Source: Halpernia frigidisoli (GTDB lineage: Bacteria > Bacteroidota > Bacteroidia > Flavobacteriales > Weeksellaceae). Taken from it: 64,000 bases of DNA. Below are positions 50,968 to 59,879 of this stretch, piece after piece; within the stretch, counting starts at the first letter, position 1; the number at the start of each line of letters is the position of its first letter. The notes below the pieces were generated by a model. It searched no databases. It had not been told where the DNA came from and was given only the letters and a program-made list of their open reading frames with translations. The translations under genes and the position numbers were made by a program. Location: contig NZ_FOQT01000004.1 of the NCBI RefSeq assembly GCF_900113805.1, positions 62,001 to 126,000 of the forward strand, read 5' to 3'.

Positions 50968-52506
50968 TTACGAACTGCAGGATAGACTAGAACTGCCAAC
51001 AACGCCTTCATATTTTGCCGGTCTTTTAACGGAAAATTCGGGATAAAGTTCGTCGTAAGGTTGTTTTAAAGCTAGTTGTAGTTTTTCGAAAAGTTCAGTT
51101 TTGTCATTTTTTAATTCTTCGATACATTCAAACAAAAGGTAATTTCGCAGAATAAATTTTGGATTGTTTTTAGACATTAAAATTTTCGATTCTTCACGTG
51201 AAATTTTATTTAAATTTAATCGTTCGCGGTAAGTATTTAGAAAATTATTGAATGAAGTTTTGGATTCCTCCTTTAAATCTTCGTAAAAAGAATCTTTAAA
51301 ATAAAAATAATCTGAATCTTTTGAAACCGTTTCCAGTTTAGTAAAAAACAAGGTGTAATCAATTTTAAGATCCTGAATCATGCTTTGCCATTGGCTAAAA
51401 AATTCCAGATCCTGATCCAAAAGTTCATCAAAACCAAACTTTTTTGCAAGTATTTCGTCGTGCTTTTTCCAGAAATAAAGTCCAAAATCATTGAGAATTT
51501 CTTCCATTATTTTTTGGTCATTGATGAGCGGAAAGAGCGCATTTGCGAGTTGCCAAAGATTCCATTGCGCAACTTTTCCCTGATTTCCGAAAGAGTAACG
51601 TCTTCCTGGTAAATCTGTAGTATTTGGTGTAAAATTTAAATCATATTCATCTACAAAAGAAAATGGCCCGTAATCTATTGTTAAACCTAAAATTGACATA
51701 TTATCCGTATTCATCACGCCATGAACAAATCCTACGCGAAACCAGTCGACGATGAGGTCTGCAGTTTTTTCAGAAATTTGCTGAAACCATTTTGCATATT
51801 TGTTTTCATTATTTAAATCTATATCCGGGAAATAATTTTCGATGGTAAAATCTGCTAAATTTTTTAATGTTTCCGTTTCTTTTTGGGCTGACAATAATTC
51901 AAAATGACCAAAACGCAGAAAAGATTCGGCGGTTCTGATAATAACGGCGCCGTCTTCATACCGCGCATTTCCGTTGTATTGTTCATCTCGTAAAACATCT
52001 TCACCGGTTTTCACTAAACTTAGGGCGCGTGTGGTTTTTATTCCTAAAAAATGCATCGCTTCACTCATTAGATATTCCCGCACCGACGAGCGTAAAACTG
52101 CACGTCCATCTGCCGTTCTTGAGTACGGTGTTGCGCCTGCGCCTTTGTATTGCAATTCAGTTTTTTGGTTTAAATTATTTTCAATTTCACCGATGTAGAT
52201 GGCGCGACCGTCGCCCAATTGTCCTGCCCAGTTTCCAAACTGATGTCCGGCATAAGCGGTGGCATAAGTATTTATGTTTTCAGGTAAATTTTTTCCGGCA
52301 AAAAAATCGACGGTTTTTTCTGGATTTTCTCCCAGCCCAATTTCTGCTGAAAGTTTTTCATTAAAGGCGATTAAAGTTGGATTTTTAAATTCTTCGGGTT
52401 TTATGGTACAGTATATTATGCCGGGAGTTTGTCTTTGCTGTGGATTTCCGGAAATGTCGCCAGGAAATTTAGATAAAAATGGCGATGATATTTTAGATAA
52501 ATTCAT
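50968..52506 (-). CDS. selO: Protein adenylyltransferase SelO (YdiU family)
   Basis: This 512-residue pseudokinase-fold enzyme transfers AMP to proteins. Family motifs are AYAGHQFGNWAGQLGDGRAIYIGE (nucleotide loop), ELQYKGAGATPYSRTADGRAVLRSSVREYL, HGVMNTDNMSILGLTIDYGPFSF (metal-binding HGVMNTDN and DYGP) and a C-terminal SLSCSS. A selenocysteine occupies this end in eukaryotic SelO; here it is a Cys, as usual in bacteria. Length is normal. It may be read together with the downstream membrane-protein gene (32 bases), and is separated from PBP1A by a terminator. Confidence 0.95.
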   Translation of the reverse strand: MNLSKISSPFLSKFPGDISGNPQQRQTPGIIYCTIKPEEFKNPTLIAFNEKLSAEIGLGENPEKTVDFFAGKNLPENINTYATAYAGHQFGNWAGQLGDGRAIYIGEIENNLNQKTELQYKGAGATPYSRTADGRAVLRSSVREYLMSEAMHFLGIKTTRALSLVKTGEDVLRDEQYNGNARYEDGAVIIRTAESFLRFGHFELLSAQKETETLKNLADFTIENYFPDIDLNNENKYAKWFQQISEKTADLIVDWFRVGFVHGVMNTDNMSILGLTIDYGPFSFVDEYDLNFTPNTTDLPGRRYSFGNQGKVAQWNLWQLANALFPLINDQKIMEEILNDFGLYFWKKHDEILAKKFGFDELLDQDLEFFSQWQSMIQDLKIDYTLFFTKLETVSKDSDYFYFKDSFYEDLKEESKTSFNNFLNTYRERLNLNKISREESKILMSKNNPKFILRNYLLFECIEELKNDKTELFEKLQLALKQPYDELYPEFSVKRPAKYEGVVGSSSLSCSS

Positions 52507-52544
52507 AATTGAAATTTAGAGAATTTTTTAAATAAATTAAAACA

Positions 52545-52572
52545 AAAAGCCTTCCATTGCTGAAAGGCTTTT
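52545..52572 (-). terminator. Terminator of the ricT-gldH-PBP1A operon
   Basis: A nine-base-pair stem (AAAAGCCTT against AAGGCTTTT) with a ten-base loop and a T run on the minus strand, just downstream of the PBP1A stop codon at 52594. Confidence 0.8.
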
Positions 52573-52593
52573 ACTTAATTTACAAGCTTTTTG

Positions 52594-54972
52594 TTATTTA
52601 TTAAAATCAACATCATCCGTAGAATTGATTTTTTCATTGACATTATCTTCTTTTTTAGCAGGCGATTTTTTAGGTTCTGCCTGTGTTGGATTCTTGATTT
52701 GATCAATGGTCTGCAAACCGCCTTCATCACCGTATCCACTGCCTAAACCACGAAGGTCATCGCAATTCCCGGTCCAGTTTGAAGGTTTTAAAAATTTATC
52801 TTCCTCTGTAATATTCAGGGTTTTGTCTGCCCACACTTTTTTCATGAAAATTGCCCAAATAGGAAGCGCCATTCTTGCACCTTGTCCTTCACCCGTGCCC
52901 GCAAAGTGCGTTGCTCTGTCTTCCCAACCAACCCAGACTCCAGTTGACAATTTTGGTGTGATTCCCATAAACCAACCGTCAGAGTTATTCTGCGTAGTTC
53001 CGGTTTTAGCTGCTATGTCTATTGACTGAGAAATGCCGCGCCTGTTAAGTTCGCCAAACGCTGTACCGCCCGGTTCAGTTACACCTTTCATCATGTCGAT
53101 CATCGTATAGGCATACAATTCATTCATTACTTCTTTGATTACAGGTTTTACTTCTTTTACAAGTTGCCCATTCGGTGTAGCTATACGCCACACCATTTCC
53201 GGTTTTATGTAATTTCCATAATTTGCAAATGTGTTATAAGCTCCAAGCATTTCGTAGATTGTAATATCTGACGAACCCAAAGCAGTAGTTAAATTGCTTT
53301 GCATATCACTTGTAACTCCCATGTCGCGAGCGAGTTTTATTACATTATCAGGACCAACTTCATCCATCGTTCGTACGGCTGGTGGATTTTGCGATCTTGA
53401 TAAAGCCTCTTTTAAAGTCATAGAACTTGGTCCGCGTTCGGATACCGTATAATTTCCTCTTGTAAAAGGTGCATTTGAAACTTGTGTACAAGGTGTTTTA
53501 CCTAAATTTATAATTGCAGCTGCGTAAACAAATGGTTTAAATGTAGAACCAACCTGTCTTTTTCCCTGTTTTACGTGATCATATTGGTAATGTTGCCAGT
53601 TGATACCACCAACCCAAGCTTTTATATCACCTGTAGCAGGATCCATGGACATTAAACCTGCCTGTGCAATTTGTTTACTGTATCTAATGGAATCATAAGG
53701 TGTCATTTCTACTTCTTCTTCGCCGTTCCAGGTAAATCGCGACATTTTTGTTGGCGTTTTGAAATCCATCATAATGGAATCTTCCGGTACTTTTGCCGCT
53801 AATAACTGCTGATAGCGACCTGTTCTCTTCATGGCCGACATCATTAAACCATCAATTTCTTTCTGATTTAAGAAATAAAATGGGGCTAGTTTTCTCCCGC
53901 GCTGCTCATTATCGAATCTTTTTTGCAGATCCGTAAGGTGTTCTTTTATAGCTTCTTCCGCATAAACCTGCATTTTTGAATCTAAAGTCACGAAAATTTT
54001 AAGTCCGTCTTTAAATAAATTTAATTCTTTACCAGTTTTCTTTTCGTAATCTTTTAAATAGCCGTCAATTTCTTTTCTTAAATAAAATTTATAATATGCA
54101 GAATAACCTTCCTCTATAGATTTTATAGGATGAAAATCTACTTTTATAGGTTCAGATACTGCTTTGTTATAGGTGGCGTCATCAATATAACCCGTTTCCA
54201 TCATTTGTTTTAAAACAACATCTCTCCTAAGTTTTGCTGTTTCAGGATGCCTGTAAGGGTTATTTTTTACAGGATTTTCCAACATTGCCACAAAAACTGC
54301 CGCTTCGGGAAGTGTTAACTGATTTGTTTTTTTGTTAAAATAAACCTGAGATGCCATTTCAACACCATTTGCGTTAAAAAGGAAATCAAATTTATTAAAA
54401 TATAGGGTAATGATCTCGTCTTTGGTATAAATACGCTCGAGACTTACAGCAACGCTCCATTCTTTTAATTTCTGAACTGCTCTTAAAACAGGATTCTGGG
54501 ACGCTTTTTTAGTAAAAAGTAATTTCGCCAGTTGCTGGGTAATCGTAGAACCACCGCCTCGCTTTCCTCCAAATGAGATCGCACGCGCAATAGATTTTAA
54601 ATCAATTCCTGAATGTTCTTTAAAACGTTCATCTTCTTTTGCCTGCAACGCATAAATTAGAAAAGGAGGAAGATCTTTATAAACAACCGGTTTGGTTTTT
54701 TCTTTTTCAAATTTACCAAGCATCACGCCGTCTGACGACCATATTTCTGAAGCAACATAAATATCCGGGTTTTCAAGTTCCTGCACATCTGGCATTTCAC
54801 CTAAAAATCCCTGGGAAACTGCAAAAAATAGTGCTGAAACGCCTAAAACGACAGCAATAAGAATTACCCAAATAAATCTGACATATTTTCTATAGCCCGT
54901 TTTCTTGTTTTTTTTCGGAGGTAAAGGAAATGTTGCAGATGTTTTTTTACCTGTTCCTGTGTTATTTTCCAT
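52594..54972 (-). CDS. mrcA: Penicillin-binding protein 1A (transglycosylase-transpeptidase)
   Basis: This 792-residue bifunctional peptidoglycan synthase has one N-terminal membrane helix (about 31-52), a GT51 domain with EDERFKEHSGID (catalytic Glu), GGSTITQQLAKLLF and KLKEWSVAVSLERIYTK, and a transpeptidase domain with STFKPFVYAA (SxxK, catalytic Ser), SRSQNPP (SxN) and KTGTTQ (KTG). All catalytic motifs are intact. The C-terminal tail is Lys/Asp/Asn rich. It starts three bases after the stop of gldH, completing a three-gene operon. Confidence 0.95.
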   Translation of the reverse strand: MENNTGTGKKTSATFPLPPKKNKKTGYRKYVRFIWVILIAVVLGVSALFFAVSQGFLGEMPDVQELENPDIYVASEIWSSDGVMLGKFEKEKTKPVVYKDLPPFLIYALQAKEDERFKEHSGIDLKSIARAISFGGKRGGGSTITQQLAKLLFTKKASQNPVLRAVQKLKEWSVAVSLERIYTKDEIITLYFNKFDFLFNANGVEMASQVYFNKKTNQLTLPEAAVFVAMLENPVKNNPYRHPETAKLRRDVVLKQMMETGYIDDATYNKAVSEPIKVDFHPIKSIEEGYSAYYKFYLRKEIDGYLKDYEKKTGKELNLFKDGLKIFVTLDSKMQVYAEEAIKEHLTDLQKRFDNEQRGRKLAPFYFLNQKEIDGLMMSAMKRTGRYQQLLAAKVPEDSIMMDFKTPTKMSRFTWNGEEEVEMTPYDSIRYSKQIAQAGLMSMDPATGDIKAWVGGINWQHYQYDHVKQGKRQVGSTFKPFVYAAAIINLGKTPCTQVSNAPFTRGNYTVSERGPSSMTLKEALSRSQNPPAVRTMDEVGPDNVIKLARDMGVTSDMQSNLTTALGSSDITIYEMLGAYNTFANYGNYIKPEMVWRIATPNGQLVKEVKPVIKEVMNELYAYTMIDMMKGVTEPGGTAFGELNRRGISQSIDIAAKTGTTQNNSDGWFMGITPKLSTGVWVGWEDRATHFAGTGEGQGARMALPIWAIFMKKVWADKTLNITEEDKFLKPSNWTGNCDDLRGLGSGYGDEGGLQTIDQIKNPTQAEPKKSPAKKEDNVNEKINSTDDVDFNK

Positions 54973-54975
54973 TTT

Positions 54976-55437
54976 TTATGGCTTTGCAGATTCTATTTTG
55001 ACGCCTAAATCTTCTATCCCGGGAAGAATATCTTTCCTCATGGCTTGTGTTACGCTAATATTATAAACGCCTTTTTCCGGGAATTTATAATTTAATTTAT
55101 ACTGAAATAATGTTTCTTTTGTTTCCCCAAAACCTGTCCCGATCCATTCGCCATTTGGCTTTGCTAGAATATAATTCAGCGTATCGGTTTTAATTTCTTT
55201 TTTGGGCGATTCAAAATTTACTATTAACCTTAGATTGCTGTAAGGATAATCGTTGTTATTTCTTATTACAAATATAATATTTTTTGCTTTTTCTGTGTCG
55301 TCCGCCGTCAACTTAAATGCTAATTTCTGGTTTTTATTCCACTTGCTGTTCACGTTCTTTATATCAGTAGTTGTCCCTTTGTCAGAGCAGGACAGACACA
55401 CGATCATCAGTAATAAAAAGCTGCTAACTTTGTGCAT
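54976..55437 (-). CDS. gldH: Gliding-motility lipoprotein GldH
   Basis: This 153-residue lipoprotein has a signal ending MIVCLSC (Cys near residue 17) and the GldH pattern: FVIRNNNDYPYSNLRLIVN, TLNYILAKPNGEWIGTGFGE and ISVTQAMRKDILPGIEDLGVKIE. GldH is one of the accessory lipoproteins of flavobacterial gliding and type IX secretion systems; the gene is retained in non-gliding Chryseobacterium relatives. I chose the ATG at 55437 because the lipoprotein signal begins there; the frame continues 78 codons upstream but is only the shadow of the overlapping ricT-like gene, with 14 bases of overlap. Confidence 0.9.
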   Translation of the reverse strand: MHKVSSFLLLMIVCLSCSDKGTTTDIKNVNSKWNKNQKLAFKLTADDTEKAKNIIFVIRNNNDYPYSNLRLIVNFESPKKEIKTDTLNYILAKPNGEWIGTGFGETKETLFQYKLNYKFPEKGVYNISVTQAMRKDILPGIEDLGVKIESAKP

Positions 55438-56749
55438 TATTATTTGGTTTTGGCGGGTATTTTTTCTTAAACTTCTTTTTTGGTTTATTAGTATTCGGTT
55501 CGGTAGAAATTTCTTTATTTTCCGCAGAGTTATTTGGCGCAACCTTATTTTGAGGTGAATTATTTTGTTGAGGTTTCGCGCTCTGCTGAGAATTGTTTTG
55601 AGGATTATTATTTTGTGGTTTAGAATTTTTATTGCGGTTATTTCTGTTTTTTGAAGGATTTTTCTTCTCAAAACGGTCCATATTATTTTCCTGAATAATA
55701 TCTACTGCTTTTTCTTTAACCTCCGTCATCACACGAACTTCCTCCAAAGGTGTTGCTTTTTTACCCGCTTTATTCATCGCCATCAATTCCTTCACATCAT
55801 CAATGTGTAGATCGTACCAGGCCATCGCTTTATCGGAATAGGCAAACCACATTTTTCTTTTAAAAACATCGATTTTTATACAAAATGCTTTTCCGTTTTC
55901 GGTATCTAATGTTGTATTTGAAGATGGAAAATGACTTAGCGTATCTAAATAAGAATCGAGTTCATAATTTAAACAGCATTTTAATTTTCCACATTGTCCC
56001 GCTAATTTTTGAGGATTTATGCTAAGTTGCTGATAACGTGCGGCGTTTGTGTTAACCGAACGGAAATCCGTCAACCATGTTGAGCAGCATAATTCTCTAC
56101 CGCAAGACCCAATTCCACCTAATTTAGCAGCTTCCTGGCGATAGCCAATTTGCTTCATATCGATTTTAGTGCGAAAAGTACCGGCAAATTCTTTGATAAG
56201 AACCCTAAAATCCACACGGTTATCTGCAGTATAATAAAAAGTCAGTTTAGCACCATCTCCCTGAAATTCAACATCAGAAATTTTCATTTCCAGTTGTAAA
56301 GAATAAGAGATTTTCCGTGCTTTTATCTTAATTTCTTCTTCTTTTTCGCGTAAGCCCTGCCAGATCTCGATGTCTCTTTGGGTCGCTAAGCGGTATATTT
56401 TTAAAATTTCATTTTCAGGATGGTGCTTCTTCTTCATTTGAATATTCACCAGTTCTCCCGTAAGACTTACTACGCCTACATCATGCCCCGGACTAGATTC
56501 TACTGTGACAACGCTTCCTATATGTAATGGTAAACTGTTAACATTTTTAAAAAAACACTTTCTTTCATTTTTAAATCTTACTTCTACCCAATCATTATTA
56601 GACATGGAAGGAGATCGTATATCAGAAAGCCAATCAAAAACACTTAATTTATAACTATTACCGCAGGTATCTACACTATCACACCCATTTGAGCTTTTTG
56701 TGCCACAAGAATGGGAAGAATCGCCGGATGTTTTGCATCCACAACTCAT
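55424..56749 (-). CDS. ricT: RicT-like PSP1-domain protein with Cys clusters and Asn-rich tail
   Basis: This 441-residue protein has a Cys-rich N-terminus (Cys at 3, 5, 15, 23 and 29), the PSP1 domain (about 50-310) and two further Cys clusters GSCGRELCC (Cys216, 221, 222) and GQCGKLKCC (Cys253, 258, 259). RicT proteins in Bacillus belong to an iron-sulfur-containing complex that influences RNA processing; here the N-terminal Cys run is extra. The last 80 residues (about 362-441) are Asn/Gln/Lys/Pro rich and low complexity. It overlaps gldH by 14 bases and starts the operon ricT-gldH-PBP1A. Confidence 0.85.
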   Translation of the reverse strand: MSCGCKTSGDSSHSCGTKSSNGCDSVDTCGNSYKLSVFDWLSDIRSPSMSNNDWVEVRFKNERKCFFKNVNSLPLHIGSVVTVESSPGHDVGVVSLTGELVNIQMKKKHHPENEILKIYRLATQRDIEIWQGLREKEEEIKIKARKISYSLQLEMKISDVEFQGDGAKLTFYYTADNRVDFRVLIKEFAGTFRTKIDMKQIGYRQEAAKLGGIGSCGRELCCSTWLTDFRSVNTNAARYQQLSINPQKLAGQCGKLKCCLNYELDSYLDTLSHFPSSNTTLDTENGKAFCIKIDVFKRKMWFAYSDKAMAWYDLHIDDVKELMAMNKAGKKATPLEEVRVMTEVKEKAVDIIQENNMDRFEKKNPSKNRNNRNKNSKPQNNNPQNNSQQSAKPQQNNSPQNKVAPNNSAENKEISTEPNTNKPKKKFKKKYPPKPNNNAQS

Positions 56750-56772
56750 ATTTTTTTATTTTATATTAGTTG

Positions 56773-56780
56773 CAAATCTA
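56773..56780 (-). promoter_or_regulatory. -7 element of ricT-gldH-PBP1A
   Basis: On the minus strand this reads TAGATTTG, a full TAnnTTTG match. It lies 24-31 bases upstream of the ATG at 56749. Confidence 0.5.
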
Positions 56781-57044
56781 GCATAATTTTAAATTATAAA
56801 TTTTAAAATAAATATTGGGGGATTTAAAGCTTTCAAAAACACTTCTTTTTTTGGTAAAATCTTGCTTTAAAGGTTGATTGCTATGGAATACATTATTTTG
56901 TTTAATATTAAACGAATTTTTAATAATGTGTAATTTAAAATGTAAAATAATGTAAATCAGTTAATTAAAGTTAATCATGAAATTAAACAAAGTTAAAAAA
57001 TTAACGTTAGTTTAAAATTATTTAAGATAAGTTAACATTCGTAC

Positions 57045-57065
57045 TCAAATATATTTTATATTTGA
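57045..57065. promoter_or_regulatory. Inverted repeat overlapping the FadL-lipase promoter
   Basis: TCAAATAT at 57045-57052 and its exact reverse complement ATATTTGA at 57058-57065 flank five bases and include the -7 TATATTTG (57057-57064). The upstream region (56940-57040) has several GTTAA/TTAAC copies. AT-rich chance is possible. Confidence 0.35.
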
Positions 57066-57084
57066 AACATTAATAATCATTTCT

Positions 57085-58326
57085 ATGAAAAAAATCTTAA
57101 TATCAGCAGTTTTACTGTCCAGTTTCATGGCTTACGCCGGAGGCTTCAGGGTTTCCCTGCAAGGTGTAAAACAGTTGGCAATGGCGCACACTAGTGCTCA
57201 TGCAGAGGATGCAAGTGTTGCATTTTTTAATCCGGCTGGTATGTCATTTATACCCGCAAAATTTAGTGTAGCTGCAGGCGGTTTCGGTATAAAATCTGAA
57301 ATAACTTATCAGAATCTTTCTACTCTAAAATCTTACAGTACTGATAATCCTTTGGGAACACCGGTTTACGCAGCTGTGGCTTATAAAGTGATACCAAATG
57401 TTTCTTTAGGATTTAGTTTTACAACCCCTTTTGGAAGTACAGTTGAATGGCCAAATGATTTCTCCGGTAAAGAATTGGTACAAAAAATTGAGTTAAAAGC
57501 TTTCTTTTTTCAACCGATGGTTTCGGTAAAACTTGCACCATGGGTTTCCTTTGGAGGTAGTTTTATTTACGCTAAAGGAACTGTTGATCAAACTAAAGCA
57601 GTTACGCAATTGGGCGGAACTTTAAATATTTTAGACGATAAAGCACACGGAACTGGCTTTGGTTTTGGATTTTATTTTCAGCCAAACAGCAAACTGGATG
57701 TAAGTGTTGCTTATAGATCACCAGTTGATATGAAAGCAGACGATGGTGTAGCAACATTTAATATTTCTCCCGCTTTATTTAGCAATCCAACTTTAAATCT
57801 GGATGCGAACGGACAGGATAAATTTAAAGCAGTATTGCCTTTGGTAGACGAATTTACTATTGGTGCAACTTATAAATTGACAACCAAATGGCAGGTTTCA
57901 GGAGATTTTAATTACTCCGGATGGGATCGCTACCAAAATTTAACTTTAGATTTTGAAAAAGCGAAAGTAGGAAATGTCGCTTCTGATCCTACAATTTTAA
58001 GATCACCAAGAAACTGGCACAACACAAAAACTTTCAGAGTTGGAACTCAGTATATGTTGACTGAAAATCTTGCTGGAAGATTGGGTTATTACCATGATGA
58101 GTCGCCTTATGATGACAAAAACTTTATCCCTGATTCCCCATCTTTTGACGCAAATGTAATCACGGGTGGTTTTGGTTATAAATATAAATCTTTTGGAATC
58201 GATCTTGCCGGCGGTTATAATTTTCAAAAATCAAGAAAAGTAAATAATGTTAACTCTGATTTTTATGGCCAGGCGAAAGCGAAAGCCTACTACTTTGGTT
58301 TAGGTCTTTCTTTTAACGCATTTTAA
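57085..58326 (+). CDS. OmpP1/FadL-type outer-membrane transporter
   Basis: This 413-residue barrel protein has a signal peptide (LISAVLLSSFMAYA) and the FadL family phrases SLQGVKQLAMAHTSAHAEDASVAFFNPAGMS, NVSLGFSFTTPFGSTVEWP and GYHDESPYDDKNFIPDSP. Family members import long-chain fatty acids and other hydrophobic compounds. The gene for a GDSL-type lipoprotein starts 13 bases after its stop, so a hydrolase-plus-porin unit for lipid uptake is likely. The 335 bases upstream (56750-57084) contain only promoter-like sequences. Confidence 0.9.
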   Translation: MKKILISAVLLSSFMAYAGGFRVSLQGVKQLAMAHTSAHAEDASVAFFNPAGMSFIPAKFSVAAGGFGIKSEITYQNLSTLKSYSTDNPLGTPVYAAVAYKVIPNVSLGFSFTTPFGSTVEWPNDFSGKELVQKIELKAFFFQPMVSVKLAPWVSFGGSFIYAKGTVDQTKAVTQLGGTLNILDDKAHGTGFGFGFYFQPNSKLDVSVAYRSPVDMKADDGVATFNISPALFSNPTLNLDANGQDKFKAVLPLVDEFTIGATYKLTTKWQVSGDFNYSGWDRYQNLTLDFEKAKVGNVASDPTILRSPRNWHNTKTFRVGTQYMLTENLAGRLGYYHDESPYDDKNFIPDSPSFDANVITGGFGYKYKSFGIDLAGGYNFQKSRKVNNVNSDFYGQAKAKAYYFGLGLSFNAF

Positions 58327-58339
58327 TTTTTAAATAATT

Positions 58340-59782
58340 ATGAAAAAAATATTAATATCAAGTTTAGCGGTTTCGGCCTTACTTTTCACAGTAAGCTGTA
58401 AAACGGACTTTGATCAGGATGTAAGCGATGTTGTCGTTTCCAAAGGAACTGCAGATTTCAGCAAATATGTTGCTTTAGGAAATTCTTTAACCTCAGGTTA
58501 CCGTGATAATGCATTATATATTGACGGACAAAATGAATCTTATCCTTCAATGATTGCTGCACAAATGCAACTTGCTGGTGGTGGCGCTTTTAAGCAGCCT
58601 TTAATTCCAAATAACAGTGGTGGATTTACAAATCTTCCGGGTTTTCCAGGAAAATTGGTTTTAAGTCCTACAGTTTCACCTGTTGCAACAGCGGCTGGTG
58701 GGCCTTTAGATAATGTTTCGACAGGAGCACCTTACCAAAATCTCGGTGTACCCGGTGCAAAATCTTTTCATCTAGGTTTAGCTGGTTATGGAAGTGCTGC
58801 CGGTTTACAAACAGGTACAGCAAATCCTTATTACGTTAGATTCGCAACAAGTGCTACTTCTTCTGTTATTCAGGATGCAGTGGCTCAGAAACCAACATTT
58901 TTCTCTCTTTGGATAGGAAATAATGACGTTCTTTCTTATGCTTCAAGTGGTGGAATTGGTGTTGACAGAACAGGAAACCTAAATCCTGCAACTTATGGCC
59001 CAAATGATATTACAGATCCCGGCGTTGTCGCTTCAGTAATCTCCGGCTATGTAAATGCTTTAACAGTTGGTGGCGCGAAAGGTGTTTTGGTAAATATTCC
59101 AAATGTGACTTCTATACCTTATTTCACAACGGTACCTGCACAACCAATAGCTAATTTAACAGCTACTCAGGTAACACAATTGAATTCGGCTTATGCACAA
59201 TACAATGGTGGATTAGCGCAGGCAAAAGCGGGAGGTCTTATCAATGACGCAGAATACCAGTCAAGATTAATAAAATTCAATGCAACAGTTGCAAATGGTG
59301 CAGTCATCAGCGATAAAGATCTTACTAATCTTGCTGCTTTGGGTTTACCTTCTTACAGACAAACAACGGCAAAAGATTTTATTCTTTTAACTGCTGCAGG
59401 CGTTTTGCCAACAGGTGGTGGAACTTCAACACCTTTAGCTGATCAGTTTGTACTTACGGAAAAAGAAACAGCCAAAGTTTTAACAGCAACTGCAGCTTAC
59501 AATACTTCAATTACTTCTATCGCTGCTTCTAAAGGGTTAGCTTTAGTAGATGCTAATGCAAAATTACTTCAGTTATCTGCTACATCAGGTTTGCAGTATG
59601 ATGGTGTAAGATATACAGCGAAATTTGTGACAGGAGGTTCATTCTCACTTGATGGCGTGCATCTTACTGGAAGAGGTTACGCAATTATTGCCAACGAATT
59701 TATTAAGCAGATTAATGCTAAATATGGTTCAACACTACCAACCGTAGAGGTTAATAAATATTCCGGCGTTAAGTTTCCGTAA
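58340..59782 (+). CDS. SGNH/GDSL-family lipoprotein hydrolase
   Basis: This 480-residue lipoprotein has a signal ending ALLFTVSC (Cys near residue 20). The GDSL-type catalytic Ser lies in ALGNSLTSGYRD (about residue 50); GNND in SLWIGNNDVL provides the block III Asn, and SLDGVHLTGRG near residue 435 has the Asp-x-x-His pair. An Ala/Gly/Thr/Pro-rich insert lies in the middle (about 85-160 and 345-375). It probably cleaves esters at the outer membrane, supplying the FadL-type porin encoded just upstream. A strong terminator follows. Confidence 0.88.
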   Translation: MKKILISSLAVSALLFTVSCKTDFDQDVSDVVVSKGTADFSKYVALGNSLTSGYRDNALYIDGQNESYPSMIAAQMQLAGGGAFKQPLIPNNSGGFTNLPGFPGKLVLSPTVSPVATAAGGPLDNVSTGAPYQNLGVPGAKSFHLGLAGYGSAAGLQTGTANPYYVRFATSATSSVIQDAVAQKPTFFSLWIGNNDVLSYASSGGIGVDRTGNLNPATYGPNDITDPGVVASVISGYVNALTVGGAKGVLVNIPNVTSIPYFTTVPAQPIANLTATQVTQLNSAYAQYNGGLAQAKAGGLINDAEYQSRLIKFNATVANGAVISDKDLTNLAALGLPSYRQTTAKDFILLTAAGVLPTGGGTSTPLADQFVLTEKETAKVLTATAAYNTSITSIAASKGLALVDANAKLLQLSATSGLQYDGVRYTAKFVTGGSFSLDGVHLTGRGYAIIANEFIKQINAKYGSTLPTVEVNKYSGVKFP

Positions 59783-59807
59783 CAATTATTTAAAATTAAA
59801 TAAATAT

Positions 59808-59840
59808 AAAACCACTTGAATGATTTCAGGTGGTTTTATT
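59808..59840 (+). terminator. Terminator of the FadL-lipase operon
   Basis: A stem of AAAACCACTTGAA against TTTCAGGTGGTTTT (one G-U pair) with a short loop and T-rich tail. The prs -7 element starts a few bases later. Confidence 0.85.
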
Positions 59841-59844
59841 TTTT

Positions 59845-59852
59845 TAAATTTG
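59845..59852 (+). promoter_or_regulatory. -7 element of prs
   Basis: TAAATTTG lies 28-35 bases before the ATG at 59880 and fits TAnnTTTG. Transcription would begin near 59859. Confidence 0.55.
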
Positions 59853-59879
59853 CACCAGTAAAAAATCAATACTACCAAG

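Noticed and set aside
55438-55671. Extension of the gldH frame by 78 codons
   Set aside because: These residues are a shadow of the ricT-like tail in another frame (Arg/Lys/Ile-rich), while the lipoprotein signal of GldH starts at 55437.
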